Source of the DNA: Desulfoscipio geothermicus
GTDB lineage: Bacteria > Bacillota > Desulfotomaculia > Desulfotomaculales > Desulfallaceae
Reading direction: 5' to 3'
Length of the DNA stretch: 64,000 nt
Assembly (NCBI GenBank): GCA_016841205.1
Contig: JAENZP010000005.1
Coordinates: forward strand, 114,716 to 178,715
Both the position numbers and the translations under genes were made by a program. The notes under the pieces were generated by a model, which was given only the letters and a program-made list of their open reading frames with translations, was not told the DNA's origin and searched no databases. Positions 8,457 to 17,203 of the stretch are shown in pieces. The stretch's first letter is position 1; each line of letters starts with the position of its first letter.

Positions 8457-8723
8457 ATGAAATCAACTGGTATTGTTAGAAAAGTGGACGAGCTTGGACG
8501 CGTGGTAATTCCCATCGAATTACGTCGCACACTAGGCATTGATGAAAAAGACGCCCTGGAAATTTACGTTGATGCCGAAAAAATTATATTAAAGAAATAT
8601 GAGCCTGCCTGCGTATTCTGCGGCAACGCCACTGATGTACAGCACTACAAGGGCAAGCTGGTCTGCCGGAGTTGCGCTCTGGCCATGTTTGAAAATGTAA
8701 AAGAAGAAGATAAGGCCATGTAG
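8457..8723 (+). CDS. abrB: AbrB/SpoVT-type transition-state regulator
   Basis: 88 residues. The N-terminal swapped-hairpin DNA-binding domain (MKSTGIVRKVDELGRVV, then IELRRTLGI and EKDALEIYVD) is nearly identical to B. subtilis AbrB, a global repressor of post-exponential genes. The C-terminal half differs and carries two Cys pairs (CVFCGN and VCRSCA), which suggests a small zinc-binding oligomerisation domain. The start is ATG 8457, preceded by AAGGGGAGGG; an upstream in-frame ATG at 8418 lacks a binding site. It is divergent from metG, as in B. subtilis. Confidence 0.94.
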   Translation: MKSTGIVRKVDELGRVVIPIELRRTLGIDEKDALEIYVDAEKIILKKYEPACVFCGNATDVQHYKGKLVCRSCALAMFENVKEEDKAM

Positions 8724-8753
8724 TATTGGATACACAAGTTAATAGATAATTTA

Positions 8754-9614
8754 TTATGTGGACCTGCTTATTTCTTTGTACAATTCCCGCCGGGGGATAT
8801 TCCTTAGGCGGGCTACTATTTTTATAGCCTTGCTGGGCGGCACCCCTTCCTCCTGCAGCAAACGCACGTATTCCTCCGGCGATAAGGTTAAACTACTATC
8901 CAATGAATGTGCTTGCTCACCTTTGATGGAACATCCTTCAATAACCAGCACAAATTCACCTCGGGGGGACTGGTTGCCGAATAGTTCTTGCAGTTGAACA
9001 AGAGTACCACGCCGTACATCCTCATGCAGCTTGGTTAATTCCCGGGCAGCGCATGCTCGCCGGTCACCTAAAGTATCGATCAGCTCACCCAATGTTTTCG
9101 ACAACCGGTGGGGAGACTCATACAATACGATAGTCCTGGGTTCCCAGACCAGCTTAGCCAGCCGCTGACGGCGCTCCTTGTTTTGGATGGGCAAAAAACC
9201 TTCAAATACGAATCTGGACAGCGATAGGCCGGATACGGTCAGTGCAGCCAGTAAAGCACTGGGGCCGGGTAACGGCGTCACCTGGATTCCTTTTTCCAGA
9301 GCCGCCATCACCAATTCCTCACCCGGGTCGGATATACCCGGCGTACCGGCATCACTAACCAGAGCTACGCTTTTACCCCCAGCCAACTGCTCTAAAATGT
9401 ACCCACCCTTGGCCTGCCGGTTATGCTCATAATAGCTTGTCAAAGCGGTATGAATACCATAATGACTGAACAGCTTACGGGTATGACGGGTGTCTTCAGC
9501 CGCTACCAGGTCTACCTCGCGCAACACTTTAAGTACCCGCAAGGTAATATCCTCCAAATTACCGATAGGTGTGGCACAAAGGTACAAAACGCCACTGGCT
9601 TTCCCTGTCTGCAT
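8754..9614 (-). CDS. rsmI: 16S rRNA (cytidine1402-2'-O)-methyltransferase
   Basis: 286 residues. RsmI adds the 2'-O-methyl group of C1402 in the 30S decoding centre using SAM. Visible tetrapyrrole-methylase-fold motifs are LYLCATPIGNLEDITLR at the N-terminus, VAAEDTRHTRKLL-like near 38, VALVSDAGTPGISDPG near 82 and TPLPGPSALLAAL near 112. The C-terminal helical tail with SKAIKIVARL is present. It starts 6 bases after the yabA stop, so it belongs to the tmk-holB-ricT-yabA-rsmI cluster. Confidence 0.95.
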   Translation of the reverse strand: MQTGKASGVLYLCATPIGNLEDITLRVLKVLREVDLVAAEDTRHTRKLFSHYGIHTALTSYYEHNRQAKGGYILEQLAGGKSVALVSDAGTPGISDPGEELVMAALEKGIQVTPLPGPSALLAALTVSGLSLSRFVFEGFLPIQNKERRQRLAKLVWEPRTIVLYESPHRLSKTLGELIDTLGDRRACAARELTKLHEDVRRGTLVQLQELFGNQSPRGEFVLVIEGCSIKGEQAHSLDSSLTLSPEEYVRLLQEEGVPPSKAIKIVARLRNIPRRELYKEISRST

Positions 9615-9620
9615 CAGCCA

Positions 9621-9938
9621 TCACCCCTGTTCGCGATGCAGAAAAGCGGCGCAAAATAAACACTCGCTATCCCGCATTTGGCCAAAATAAATATTACATA
9701 CATGAAAACCCTGATTGTACAGATTGGCAAGGTTTTGTCGTCCCGTAACCCTATTTGGCGACCCCCCGGAACCTAATTCATCTCTTTCTTGCATATCATA
9801 CATCAGGATCAAATGCTGGCGAAGCTTTGCATTTTCCGTTTCGAGCACTTCGACAACATCTTTCAAATTTTTGATTTCGAATAACAGGTCTTGTGCCCTG
9901 GCCTCCAGCGCCTTCATTTTTAACGTTAGGGGCTTCAC
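9621..9938 (-). CDS. yabA: Replication initiation control protein YabA
   Basis: About 105 residues. YabA restrains replication initiation by binding DnaA and the DnaN clamp. The N-terminal half is a predicted coiled coil (EARAQDLLFEIKNLKDVVEVL) and the C-terminus carries the zinc motif H-x-C then C-x2-C (FHVCNIYFG and ECLFCAAF). GTG 9938 is favoured because AAGGTGATC lies just upstream; ATG 9917 is an alternative. Either start lies inside the 3' end of ricT, giving an overlap of about 120-140 bases in another frame. Confidence 0.88.
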   Translation of the reverse strand: MKPLTLKMKALEARAQDLLFEIKNLKDVVEVLETENAKLRQHLILMYDMQERDELGSGGSPNRVTGRQNLANLYNQGFHVCNIYFGQMRDSECLFCAAFLHREQG

Positions 9939-10758
9939 CCTGATCACCTTCCATGGACTCCACTTCAATTATGCTACATGGATACTCTTTGACCAGCTTA
10001 CTTTCCTGCAGCTCCACATTAACTGTCTGCTTAATAATGTTAATACTATTCACCCTGCCATAGCCATCCGGAGTGGTTACTCTTTTACCAAGTTCCGGAA
10101 ATCCTTCCTTGGCCTGCTCGTAAACTTCATTTTCAAATTTTAGGCAACACATTAAACGACCACAAATACCCGAAATTTTAGTGGGATTGAGTGAAAGGTT
10201 TTGCTCTTTGGCCATCCTGATGGATACCGAGGCAAAATCGGCCAGCCAAGTGGCACAGCATAATTCCCTGCCACAGCAGCCCAGCCCGCCAATCATTTTA
10301 GCCTCATCCCGCACGCCTATTTGGCGCAATTCAATGCGGGTCCTGAAAATTGCAGCCAGATCCTTGACCAGTTCCCGAAAATCTATCCGCCCATCAGCAG
10401 TAAAGTAAAAAATAATTTTATTACCGCCAAAGGTTTGCTCTACATCCACCAGCTTCATGGGCAGCCCATGGACATCAATCTTTTCCAGGCAGATCTCCAT
10501 GGCCTTGGCTTCTTTCTCCCGGTTGGCCTGCAGCTGTTCCAAATCATCCTCATTGGCCTTGCGCAGCACCATTTTTAAAGCACCTACCACTTCTTCCTCG
10601 GGTACTTCCCGGGGACCGATCACCACGGTTCCGTATTCAATGCCCCTTGACGTTTCCACAATAACCCCATCGTTTACTGATAAATTCAGTTCCCCGGGAT
10701 CAAAATAATATATTTTACCCGCCAATTTAAAACGTATCCCTACAACAGCATACGGCAA
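9796..10758 (-). CDS. ricT: RicT/YaaT, PSP1 domain subunit of the RicAFT complex
   Basis: 320 residues. RicT (YaaT) with RicA and RicF forms an Fe-S protein complex that, in B. subtilis, supports RNase Y-dependent mRNA maturation and Spo0A activation. Cluster-ligand cysteines are visible in GGLGCCGRELCCATWL (near 160) and CGRLMCCLKFE (near 200). The PSP1 region covers about residues 60-240. Recognisable family sequence ends near residue 265 (IEVESMEG); the last ~50 residues lie over yabA in another frame and look unlike any domain I know. It follows holB by 17 bases. Confidence 0.93.
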   Translation of the reverse strand: MPYAVVGIRFKLAGKIYYFDPGELNLSVNDGVIVETSRGIEYGTVVIGPREVPEEEVVGALKMVLRKANEDDLEQLQANREKEAKAMEICLEKIDVHGLPMKLVDVEQTFGGNKIIFYFTADGRIDFRELVKDLAAIFRTRIELRQIGVRDEAKMIGGLGCCGRELCCATWLADFASVSIRMAKEQNLSLNPTKISGICGRLMCCLKFENEVYEQAKEGFPELGKRVTTPDGYGRVNSINIIKQTVNVELQESKLVKEYPCSIIEVESMEGDQGEAPNVKNEGAGGQGTRPVIRNQKFERCCRSARNGKCKASPAFDPDV

Positions 10759-10775
10759 TATTAACTACCCCCGAT

Positions 10776-11765
10776 TCAATCATCCCCCTGGCCGGCAATT
10801 TTAAACAATACATAGTCCAGCACAAGACGCTGGTTAACATTGCTTGCCAATAGGCTCGACGCTCTTTCCACCGTTATCAGTATATCCATTACCTCTGGCT
10901 TTACATAAGTATTGGCTAATTCAACAATATATGAATGCCGGTCCACATTTACCATAAGCTCAGTGGAACCGGTTATTTGCCAGATTAAAACATCCCTAAA
11001 AAATAGAATCAGGCAATTTATAAATTCCGCCAGGTCCTCCCGCTCTACCAGTTCGTTCACCGGCAAAAATACACTGCCGGGCCTTTCCCGAACTATCCGC
11101 ATTAATAAATCTAACATGGCGCTACGCTTATCCGGTCCGTCAAGCATAGTCAATGCCCGCCCCGGACATCCCCCGGACAACTCCGCGGCAACCCGAACAC
11201 TATTTATATTATAACACGCCCCGGTGCCCGTATTAGCAAGCACCTGCATCACTTCTTCCCTGGACAGGGGACTAAAGCGATACTGCTGGCAACGGGACAG
11301 CACTGTCGGAAGCATTCCGGCCGGGTCATCGGTAACAAGTATAAACACTATCCCGGCAGGAGGTTCCTCAAGTATTTTTAAAAAACAGTTTGCCGCCGCC
11401 AAAGTCATTTTCTCAGCCTGCTCCATCAAAAAAACCTGTCTACCCGTACCAAAGGCGGTAAAAGCGGCACTGTCCTGTACAGCCCGCAATTGACTAATTT
11501 TTATGGAGGCTCCTTCAGGACGAATAATGTGTAAATCGGGATGCAAACCCCGTTCCGAACGGGTACAATCATCACACTCTCCACAGGCATCCCCCTGGCC
11601 CCGGCGGCACAATAATGTCCCGGCAAAGGCCAACCCAACGGTTTTTTTGCCAATCCCCACCGGCCCGCTAAATATATACGCGTGATTAACCAGACTTTTA
11701 GTCAGGGCGTATTTTAAACTTGCTATTACCTGTTTATGGCCGACTATGTCCCGCAGTACCGGCAT
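10776..11765 (-). CDS. holB: DNA polymerase III delta' subunit
   Basis: About 329 residues. HolB is part of the clamp loader that places the DnaN clamp on primed DNA. The start is ATG 11765, which follows GGAGGTTCGGTTG; the longer TTG reading has no site of its own. VGHKQVIASLKYAL opens the AAA+ domain, HAYIFSGPVGIGKKT is a P-loop-like segment, CGECDDC is the zinc finger, and FLKILEEPP and LPTVLSRCQQYRF are clamp-loader signatures. It lies between tmk and ricT, as in B. subtilis. Confidence 0.94.
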   Translation of the reverse strand: MPVLRDIVGHKQVIASLKYALTKSLVNHAYIFSGPVGIGKKTVGLAFAGTLLCRRGQGDACGECDDCTRSERGLHPDLHIIRPEGASIKISQLRAVQDSAAFTAFGTGRQVFLMEQAEKMTLAAANCFLKILEEPPAGIVFILVTDDPAGMLPTVLSRCQQYRFSPLSREEVMQVLANTGTGACYNINSVRVAAELSGGCPGRALTMLDGPDKRSAMLDLLMRIVRERPGSVFLPVNELVEREDLAEFINCLILFFRDVLIWQITGSTELMVNVDRHSYIVELANTYVKPEVMDILITVERASSLLASNVNQRLVLDYVLFKIAGQGDD

Positions 11766-11817
11766 CAACCGAACCTCCAAGAATTAACTGCACATGACTT
11801 TGAGGGCGCCATACCCC

Positions 11818-12435
11818 TTATAAATCGCTGAGAGCCTCCACGATATGCCGGTGTACCTCTTCAACCGCCCCATCTCCCTGTAACACCCGAAAGATATTAG
11901 GTAACCTGGCAGCCTGCTCCAGGTAACCCTCCCGCACACGCCGGAAAAAAGCTAGTTTTTCCCCTTCCAGACGGTCAGGAGGACGCTGTCCCAGCACCCG
12001 GCGCATCCCTTCCGACACAGCTATATCCAACAATACCACCGCATCCGGGACCAGGCCGCCGGTAGCCAACCTGTTTAATTGCAGCAGCAGCGCCATATCC
12101 ATACCCCGCCCCCACCCCTGGTAAGCCAGGGTAGAATAGACAAACCGGTCACAAAGCACCGTAACTCCACTGTTCAAAGCAGGTCTGATTATTTCAGTAA
12201 CATGCTGGGCACGGTCCGCCGCGTATAAAAATGCCTCAGTACGGTGACTTATATCATGGCATGCCGGGTCTAAAAGCAACTCCCGCAGTCTGCCCCCAAT
12301 CCGGGTGCCACCAGGTTCCCGGGTACACAACACTGGTATGCCATTGTTTTGGATGAAACCGGCCAGAAGCTCCATCTGTGTGGTCTTGCCCGCCCCGTCA
12401 ATACCTTCAAATACAATAAATTTGCCTGCTAGCAA
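11818..12435 (-). CDS. tmk: Thymidylate kinase
   Basis: 205 residues. It phosphorylates dTMP to dTDP. The P-loop is FEGIDGAGKTTQ near residue 8, the thymidylate-binding CTREPGGTRIG is near 37, CDRFVYSTLAYQG near 95 carries the DR motif, and the lid region follows RRVLGQRPPDRLEG. It lies 52 bases upstream of holB and starts the tmk-holB-ricT-yabA-rsmI cluster. Confidence 0.97.
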   Translation of the reverse strand: MLAGKFIVFEGIDGAGKTTQMELLAGFIQNNGIPVLCTREPGGTRIGGRLRELLLDPACHDISHRTEAFLYAADRAQHVTEIIRPALNSGVTVLCDRFVYSTLAYQGWGRGMDMALLLQLNRLATGGLVPDAVVLLDIAVSEGMRRVLGQRPPDRLEGEKLAFFRRVREGYLEQAARLPNIFRVLQGDGAVEEVHRHIVEALSDL

Positions 12436-12504
12436 TTGTTATAACTCCTTTTACCTATAGTAACATTAAAAAAGAATGGGCGACTGTTTCTGTACCATAT
12501 AACT

Positions 12505-14007
12505 TCAAACGTTAACCACACGTAGTGTTTTAAGCGAAGGGTCTGCGGCACCCTGGATGTGTACACCCATTTCCCGCACTTGTAATAAGTATTCTATGAC
12601 CTCGGGGGTAATTTCCTCCCCGGGATATATTACCGCTATGCCGGGCGGGTAAGCAGAGATAATTTCCGCGCTAACCAATCCCCGGGATTCCCCCAAGGGC
12701 ACTTTTTTTTGCCCCGCCAGCCAAGCCCTTCGCGGTGTCATAACCTGTGGCGGCAGCCATTGACTTAAATCAACACCCTTATGACCATTAAAGTTCCGGC
12801 CATCACTACTATGCCCCGCTCCCATTGACCGGCTAATTTCAGTTAAAGCACTAACCAGCTTTAACACACCCACCCGGCCCGTGCCCAGTGATAAAACCGC
12901 CACCAGGTTATAGGCATCGGACATTTCCACATATATACCGTGTACGGCGGCCAGCTGCCGGGCCACCGCATACCCGCTAACACCAAGCCCCCGCACCGAA
13001 ATAACCAGGCGGGTGGGATCATAATCAAAAGCACCTGTACCCCCAAGGTGCTCTTTACCCAGCACAGCCAAGCCCGATATTTTATTTATTCTCAAGGCTG
13101 CCTCGCCGGCCAAGGTTAATAAATCATCCAGCATGGCCTGACCTCTTGAAGCCAGCTGTTGCCTGGCCGCATCTAGCGAAGCCATTAAAATATAGGAAGG
13201 GCTGCTGGTTTGCAGTAAGCGCAGCGCATTAGCCACTCTCTCCCGTACTATCCGGTCAGTGCCCAAGTGCAACCAGGAAGCTTGGGTCAGCGCCCCCCCG
13301 GTCTTATGCACACTCTGCACTACTGCGTCAGCACCCAAAGACAATGCATCAGCAGGTAACCCGGGGTGTAGGTGCAGGTGCGTGCCATGAGCCTCGTCCA
13401 CCAGTAAAAGCATCCCATACCGCCGGCATATCTTATCTACCCCGGCCAGGTCACCCACCACCCCATAATAACAGGGATGTACAGCCAGCACGGCCCCTAC
13501 ACCAGGGTTTTGCTGCAAAACGGCTTCCAGCTTGTCCGGCAAAAATCCAGCCGCAAAATTAAATTCGGGCACAATAACAGGCTCTATAAATACCGGACGG
13601 GCCCCACTGACCACCAGGCCGCCCAGCACCGACCGGTGCACGTTGCGCGGCAACACCAGTGCTTGTTCTTCACTGCAAGTAGCTGCAATCAAAGCTTGCA
13701 AGCCTACCGTGGTACCATTCACTAAAAAAAAGGTGCACCGAGCGCCGTAAAGCTCTGCAGCACTTCGCTGGGCTGCAGCTATCACCCCCGCGGGATTGTG
13801 CAAATCATCCAACCCCGCGAGTTCAGTAACATCCCAGCCCGGCAGGTTGCCCTGCCGCATCGCTTGAGACAGCCCCGGGCCGCCGCCGTGGCCGGGTACA
13901 TGTAAGCGCACGGCTTTATTTTGGTCATATTTTTGCAAAGCATTTACTAAAGGAGTATGTTCCTGATTGATCGGCAACGAATTTCTCCTACATATATTTA
14001 TTAACAT
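12505..14007 (-). CDS. yaaO: Short-form Orn/Lys/Arg decarboxylase family protein (YaaO-like)
   Basis: 500 residues, fold-type I PLP enzyme. LHVPGHGGGPGL near residue 35, LVNGTTVGLQALI near 93, LVDEAHGTHLH near 200 and the PLP lysine in SVHKTGGALTQ near 233 are diagnostic. It lacks the N-terminal receiver-like wing of the 700-residue decarboxylases. Family members decarboxylate arginine, lysine or ornithine; the substrate cannot be read from sequence. Its place upstream of tmk matches B. subtilis yaaO. The start at 14007 is one of several; an ATG-less region follows. GC is higher than in the metE block that begins 430 bases away. Confidence 0.88.
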   Translation of the reverse strand: MLINICRRNSLPINQEHTPLVNALQKYDQNKAVRLHVPGHGGGPGLSQAMRQGNLPGWDVTELAGLDDLHNPAGVIAAAQRSAAELYGARCTFFLVNGTTVGLQALIAATCSEEQALVLPRNVHRSVLGGLVVSGARPVFIEPVIVPEFNFAAGFLPDKLEAVLQQNPGVGAVLAVHPCYYGVVGDLAGVDKICRRYGMLLLVDEAHGTHLHLHPGLPADALSLGADAVVQSVHKTGGALTQASWLHLGTDRIVRERVANALRLLQTSSPSYILMASLDAARQQLASRGQAMLDDLLTLAGEAALRINKISGLAVLGKEHLGGTGAFDYDPTRLVISVRGLGVSGYAVARQLAAVHGIYVEMSDAYNLVAVLSLGTGRVGVLKLVSALTEISRSMGAGHSSDGRNFNGHKGVDLSQWLPPQVMTPRRAWLAGQKKVPLGESRGLVSAEIISAYPPGIAVIYPGEEITPEVIEYLLQVREMGVHIQGAADPSLKTLRVVNV

Positions 14008-14433
14008 TTTATTTTACCATATTGTCAACCAACGGACTAGAAACTAAACCTCTTATAACTTTAATATATTTTTTAAAATAAGATAATTTTTAGCTAAAAT
14101 AATGATAACTTTCTAAGTCCGCGGAGTGAAGAATTCATTCTTTGATTTTCTCTTTAGATCTTTGTCGAATATTAGCAAATCACAAATTATTTTTTACACT
14201 GCTCAATACTTGACTTCCTTACTCAACTCAGCCTTAAAACATTCAATGAGAAGCTTGCAAACCTCGTCCATAACATTTACAGAACAAAAACACGAGTACG
14301 CTCCCGGTAATTAAGATAACTTTATTTTTTTGTATAGTTTATAGCTATGTCTCGACATAGTTAACAAGTGTTACCCTATATCACAATACCAAATATATAA
14401 TAATTCCAACACACCGGGAATGAAAGGGGCAGT
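14008..14433. other. 426-base divergent intergenic region between yaaO-like gene and metE
   Basis: No convincing coding sequence. The base composition turns sharply AT-rich here. It contains the palindrome at 14342-14363 and a TATATAAT-type -10 at about 14394-14402 before the metE binding site (AAAGGGG at 14424-14430). Confidence 0.5.
14342..14363. promoter_or_regulatory. Candidate operator upstream of metE
   Basis: TAGCTATGTC and GACATAGTTA form 10-base arms (one mismatch) around a 2-base centre, about 70 bases before the metE ATG. LysR-type regulators commonly bind such interrupted dyads, and a LysR gene lies downstream of metE. The assignment is inference. Confidence 0.4.
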
Positions 14434-16707
14434 ATGATGAAAGCATCGGTTATAGGATATCCAAGAGTAGGAACCTCGAGAGAGCTTAAATTTGCACTGG
14501 AAAGCTATTTCAAAGGCGAAATATCAAATGAAGTACTACAGAAAACAGCAGCAAGCCTTCGTAAAACACACTGGCTTAAACAGGCCGGGAGCGGCGTTGA
14601 TTTCATCCCATCAAACGACTTTTCTTTTTATGACGGCATGCTTGACACGTCATTCATGTTGAATGTAATTCCAAAGCGATACAAAGCTCTGGAACTTAAT
14701 GCTGTCTCCGAATATTTTGCAGCAGCAAGAGGCTATCAGGGAGCAAATGGTGACGTCAGAGCACTTGCCATGAAAAAATGGTTTAATACAAATTATCACT
14801 ACTTAGTGCCGGAAATAGAAGATACCATGGAAATCAAGCTTACAGGGAGAAAGCCATTCGATGAATTCCTTGAGGCAAAATCATTTGGGGTTAAAACAAA
14901 ACCTGTTATCACCGGACCTTTTACATTTATAAAGCTTTCGAGATTTACAGGGGAAAAAGCAGTATCCGATTTTGCCGGCAGCATCGTCAAGGCGTATTCT
15001 GAAATACTTAAAGAATTTAATAAACTTGGCGCTGAATTGGTACAGTTTGATGAACCTATCCTTGTAACGGATATGACAACCCGTGATATACAACTATTTA
15101 CAAATCTTTATCGCGAATTACTTAATGCAAAGGGAAACGTTAAGGTGCTTTTGCAGACATATTTTGGTGATGTGCGCAACTGCTACACCGAAATAGTATC
15201 ACTTAATTTTAACGGTATCGGCCTTGATTTTATTGAGGGTCAAAAAAATATTGAGCTTTTGGAAAAAAACGGTTTCCCGAGCGATAAAACCTTATTTGCG
15301 GGTATTGTGAACGGGAAAAATATCTGGAAGAAAAATTATTCAAAAACACTCCCAATGATAAATAAAATCAGAAAACATGCAGACAACATTGTAATATCGA
15401 CATCCTGCTCTCTCCTGCATGTTCCATATTCACTTAAAAATGAAACAAAGCTTTCTAATAGCTGTAAAAAGTATTTTGCCTTTGCAGAGGAAAAGCTTGT
15501 GGAACTTGCAGATCTTAAGATCTTAATTGAAGATGTTAATCCTTCCGGGAATTCAAAATACATGGAAAACGCGAAAATTTTTAATGAGGCGAGAAGCAAT
15601 GTTGATAATTTGGTTAGAAAGAAGGTCTCAACACTTACTGAAAAAGATTTTACAAGGCTTCCTGCACATCAAGAGCGCGAAAAAATCCAGAAGAAAGAAT
15701 TTAACTTTCCATTGCTCCCGACAACTACGATAGGCTCTTTTCCCCAGACTGCTGAAGTAAGAGCAAATCGTTCCTCATTTAAAAGGGGAAAAATCACTGA
15801 GGAACAGTATAAGACTTTCAACAAAAAGAAAATCCGGGAGTGTATCTCCTTACAGGAAAAAATCGGTTTTGATGTACTGGTTCACGGTGAATTCGAGCGT
15901 AACGATATGGTGGAGTACTTTGGGGAATCCCTAAACGGTTTCCTGTTCACTGAACGGGCATGGGTGTTGTCATATGGAACAAGATGTGTAAAGCCTCCAA
16001 TTATCTGGGGTGATATTTCACGTTCAAAGCCTATAACCGTTGGATATTCTGTTTATGCACAAAGCCTTACGAATAAACATATAAAGGGAATGCTTACAGG
16101 CCCCGTAACAATACTAAACTGGTCTTTTCCGCGCGAGGATATTTCATTGAAAGAGTCCGCTCTGCAGATCGCACTTGCAATCCGCGAAGAAGTTCTTGAC
16201 CTTGAAGCAAGCGGTATAAAAATAATCCAGATCGATGAAGCAGCGCTGATAGAAAAACTTCCGCTTCGAAAGGCTGATTGGCACAATGAATACTTAAACT
16301 GGGCAATATCGGCATTCAGGCTTGTCCATAGTGGTGTAAAGCCGGAAACGCAGATCCACACGCATATGTGCTACAGTGAATTTGATGATATTGTAAAAGA
16401 CATTGACCATATGGATGCCGACGTAATCACCTTTGAGGCTTCACGTTCAAATCTCACTATCATTGACGTATTAAACTCCTGTAATTTCAGGACAACGGTG
16501 GGACCTGGCGTGTATGATATTCATTCACCAAGAGTGCCATCTGTCGGGGAAATCAAAGACGCTTTAAATAAAATGCTTGCAAAACTTCCAAAAGAAAAGC
16601 TATGGGTTAACCCTGATTGCGGGTTAAAAACCAGGGGCGAAGCGGAAACGGTTTTAAGCCTTGAAAACCTTGTTGCTGCCGCAAAAGAACTCAGAAAGAG
16701 TTTGTAA
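14434..16707 (+). CDS. metE: Cobalamin-independent methionine synthase
   Basis: 757 residues, the full two-domain length. MetE transfers the methyl group of 5-methyltetrahydropteroyltri-glutamate to homocysteine without B12. The N-terminal domain begins with SVIGYPRVGTSRELKFALE. The C-terminal catalytic domain carries LPTTTIGSFPQTAEVR, HGEFERNDMVEYFGE and the zinc ligands H644, C646 (HTHMC) and C729 (NPDCG). The start may be ATG 14434 or the next codon. Codon use is AT-rich and unlike its GC-richer neighbours, and it is absent from the B. subtilis csfB-yaaO interval, so horizontal acquisition is likely. A CobO gene elsewhere in the window suggests the cell also has cobamides, making MetE a backup. 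Confidence 0.97.
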   Translation: MMKASVIGYPRVGTSRELKFALESYFKGEISNEVLQKTAASLRKTHWLKQAGSGVDFIPSNDFSFYDGMLDTSFMLNVIPKRYKALELNAVSEYFAAARGYQGANGDVRALAMKKWFNTNYHYLVPEIEDTMEIKLTGRKPFDEFLEAKSFGVKTKPVITGPFTFIKLSRFTGEKAVSDFAGSIVKAYSEILKEFNKLGAELVQFDEPILVTDMTTRDIQLFTNLYRELLNAKGNVKVLLQTYFGDVRNCYTEIVSLNFNGIGLDFIEGQKNIELLEKNGFPSDKTLFAGIVNGKNIWKKNYSKTLPMINKIRKHADNIVISTSCSLLHVPYSLKNETKLSNSCKKYFAFAEEKLVELADLKILIEDVNPSGNSKYMENAKIFNEARSNVDNLVRKKVSTLTEKDFTRLPAHQEREKIQKKEFNFPLLPTTTIGSFPQTAEVRANRSSFKRGKITEEQYKTFNKKKIRECISLQEKIGFDVLVHGEFERNDMVEYFGESLNGFLFTERAWVLSYGTRCVKPPIIWGDISRSKPITVGYSVYAQSLTNKHIKGMLTGPVTILNWSFPREDISLKESALQIALAIREEVLDLEASGIKIIQIDEAALIEKLPLRKADWHNEYLNWAISAFRLVHSGVKPETQIHTHMCYSEFDDIVKDIDHMDADVITFEASRSNLTIIDVLNSCNFRTTVGPGVYDIHSPRVPSVGEIKDALNKMLAKLPKEKLWVNPDCGLKTRGEAETVLSLENLVAAAKELRKSL

Positions 16708-16738
16708 TTATGAAAACAATCATATGATCCACTCCCTC

Positions 16739-16768
16739 ACCCATACACATATGTGCCATAGTGAGTTT
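16739..16768 (+). pseudogene. Fragment of a second metE-like gene
   Basis: In one frame this encodes THTHMCHSEF, which matches the MetE zinc site (THMCYSEF in the intact gene) with one difference. Nothing before or after resembles MetE, so only about 30 bases remain. It could be debris from a tandem or related methyltransferase copy. Confidence 0.5.
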
Positions 16769-16778
16769 CATAACTACG

Positions 16779-16846
16779 GGATTCTCCGGCATATTGTTCT
16801 CTACAGTATGAAAGTGTTGACATACAAGCAAGATACCGGAGAATCC
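16779..16846. repeat. 11-bp inverted repeat, 46-base spacing
   Basis: GGATTCTCCGG (16779-16789) is the exact complement of CCGGAGAATCC (16836-16846). It may be a weak terminator for metE or the remains of a mobile-element end. Confidence 0.5.
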
Positions 16847-16916
16847 GTCCTTTTGGTGAAGCATCGCATAGATACATATCAACGACTCATTCAATTATTA
16901 CAACTGGGCGGACATT

Positions 16917-17140
16917 CTACACAAGCCCGAGCAAGCGAACAGCATTTGCAACAATCATGCAAACGATGATCCCGGTAATCGTTGGAATAGCCAGTGAAAT
17001 AAGCGTCCATTTCATGCTTTGTGTTTCTTTCTTAATGGTGAGAAGGGTTGTTCCACAAGGCTAGTGCATTAGCGAAAACAGCATAGCTCAAATTGCGGTG
17101 AGCCAAGTCCATCCATGGGTTATTACAGGTTGTGCCTTCA
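16917..17140 (-). pseudogene. Relic of the C-terminus of ferrous iron transporter FeoB
   Basis: The minus strand reads GWTWLTAI-stop-AMLFSLMH-stop-PCGTTLLTIKKET, then MKWTLISLAIPTITGIIVC and a final stop at 16919-16917. The P-C-x-T-T-L-x-T-I-K-K-E-T segment and the following hydrophobic helix are typical of the last two FeoB membrane spans. Two in-frame stops interrupt it (one replaces the residue just before PC) and no upstream FeoB sequence remains. It is non-functional debris between metE and the LysR gene. Confidence 0.7.
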
Positions 17141-17203
17141 AACTTCAAAATAATTATACTTGTACTTTAAGCAAAAAAAGCCGGTCCGAATTTTCGCCTT
17201 ATT

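Noticed and set aside
14126..14314. 62-residue ORF upstream of metE
   Set aside because: No ribosome binding site, low-complexity product, and it lies in the AT-rich promoter region.
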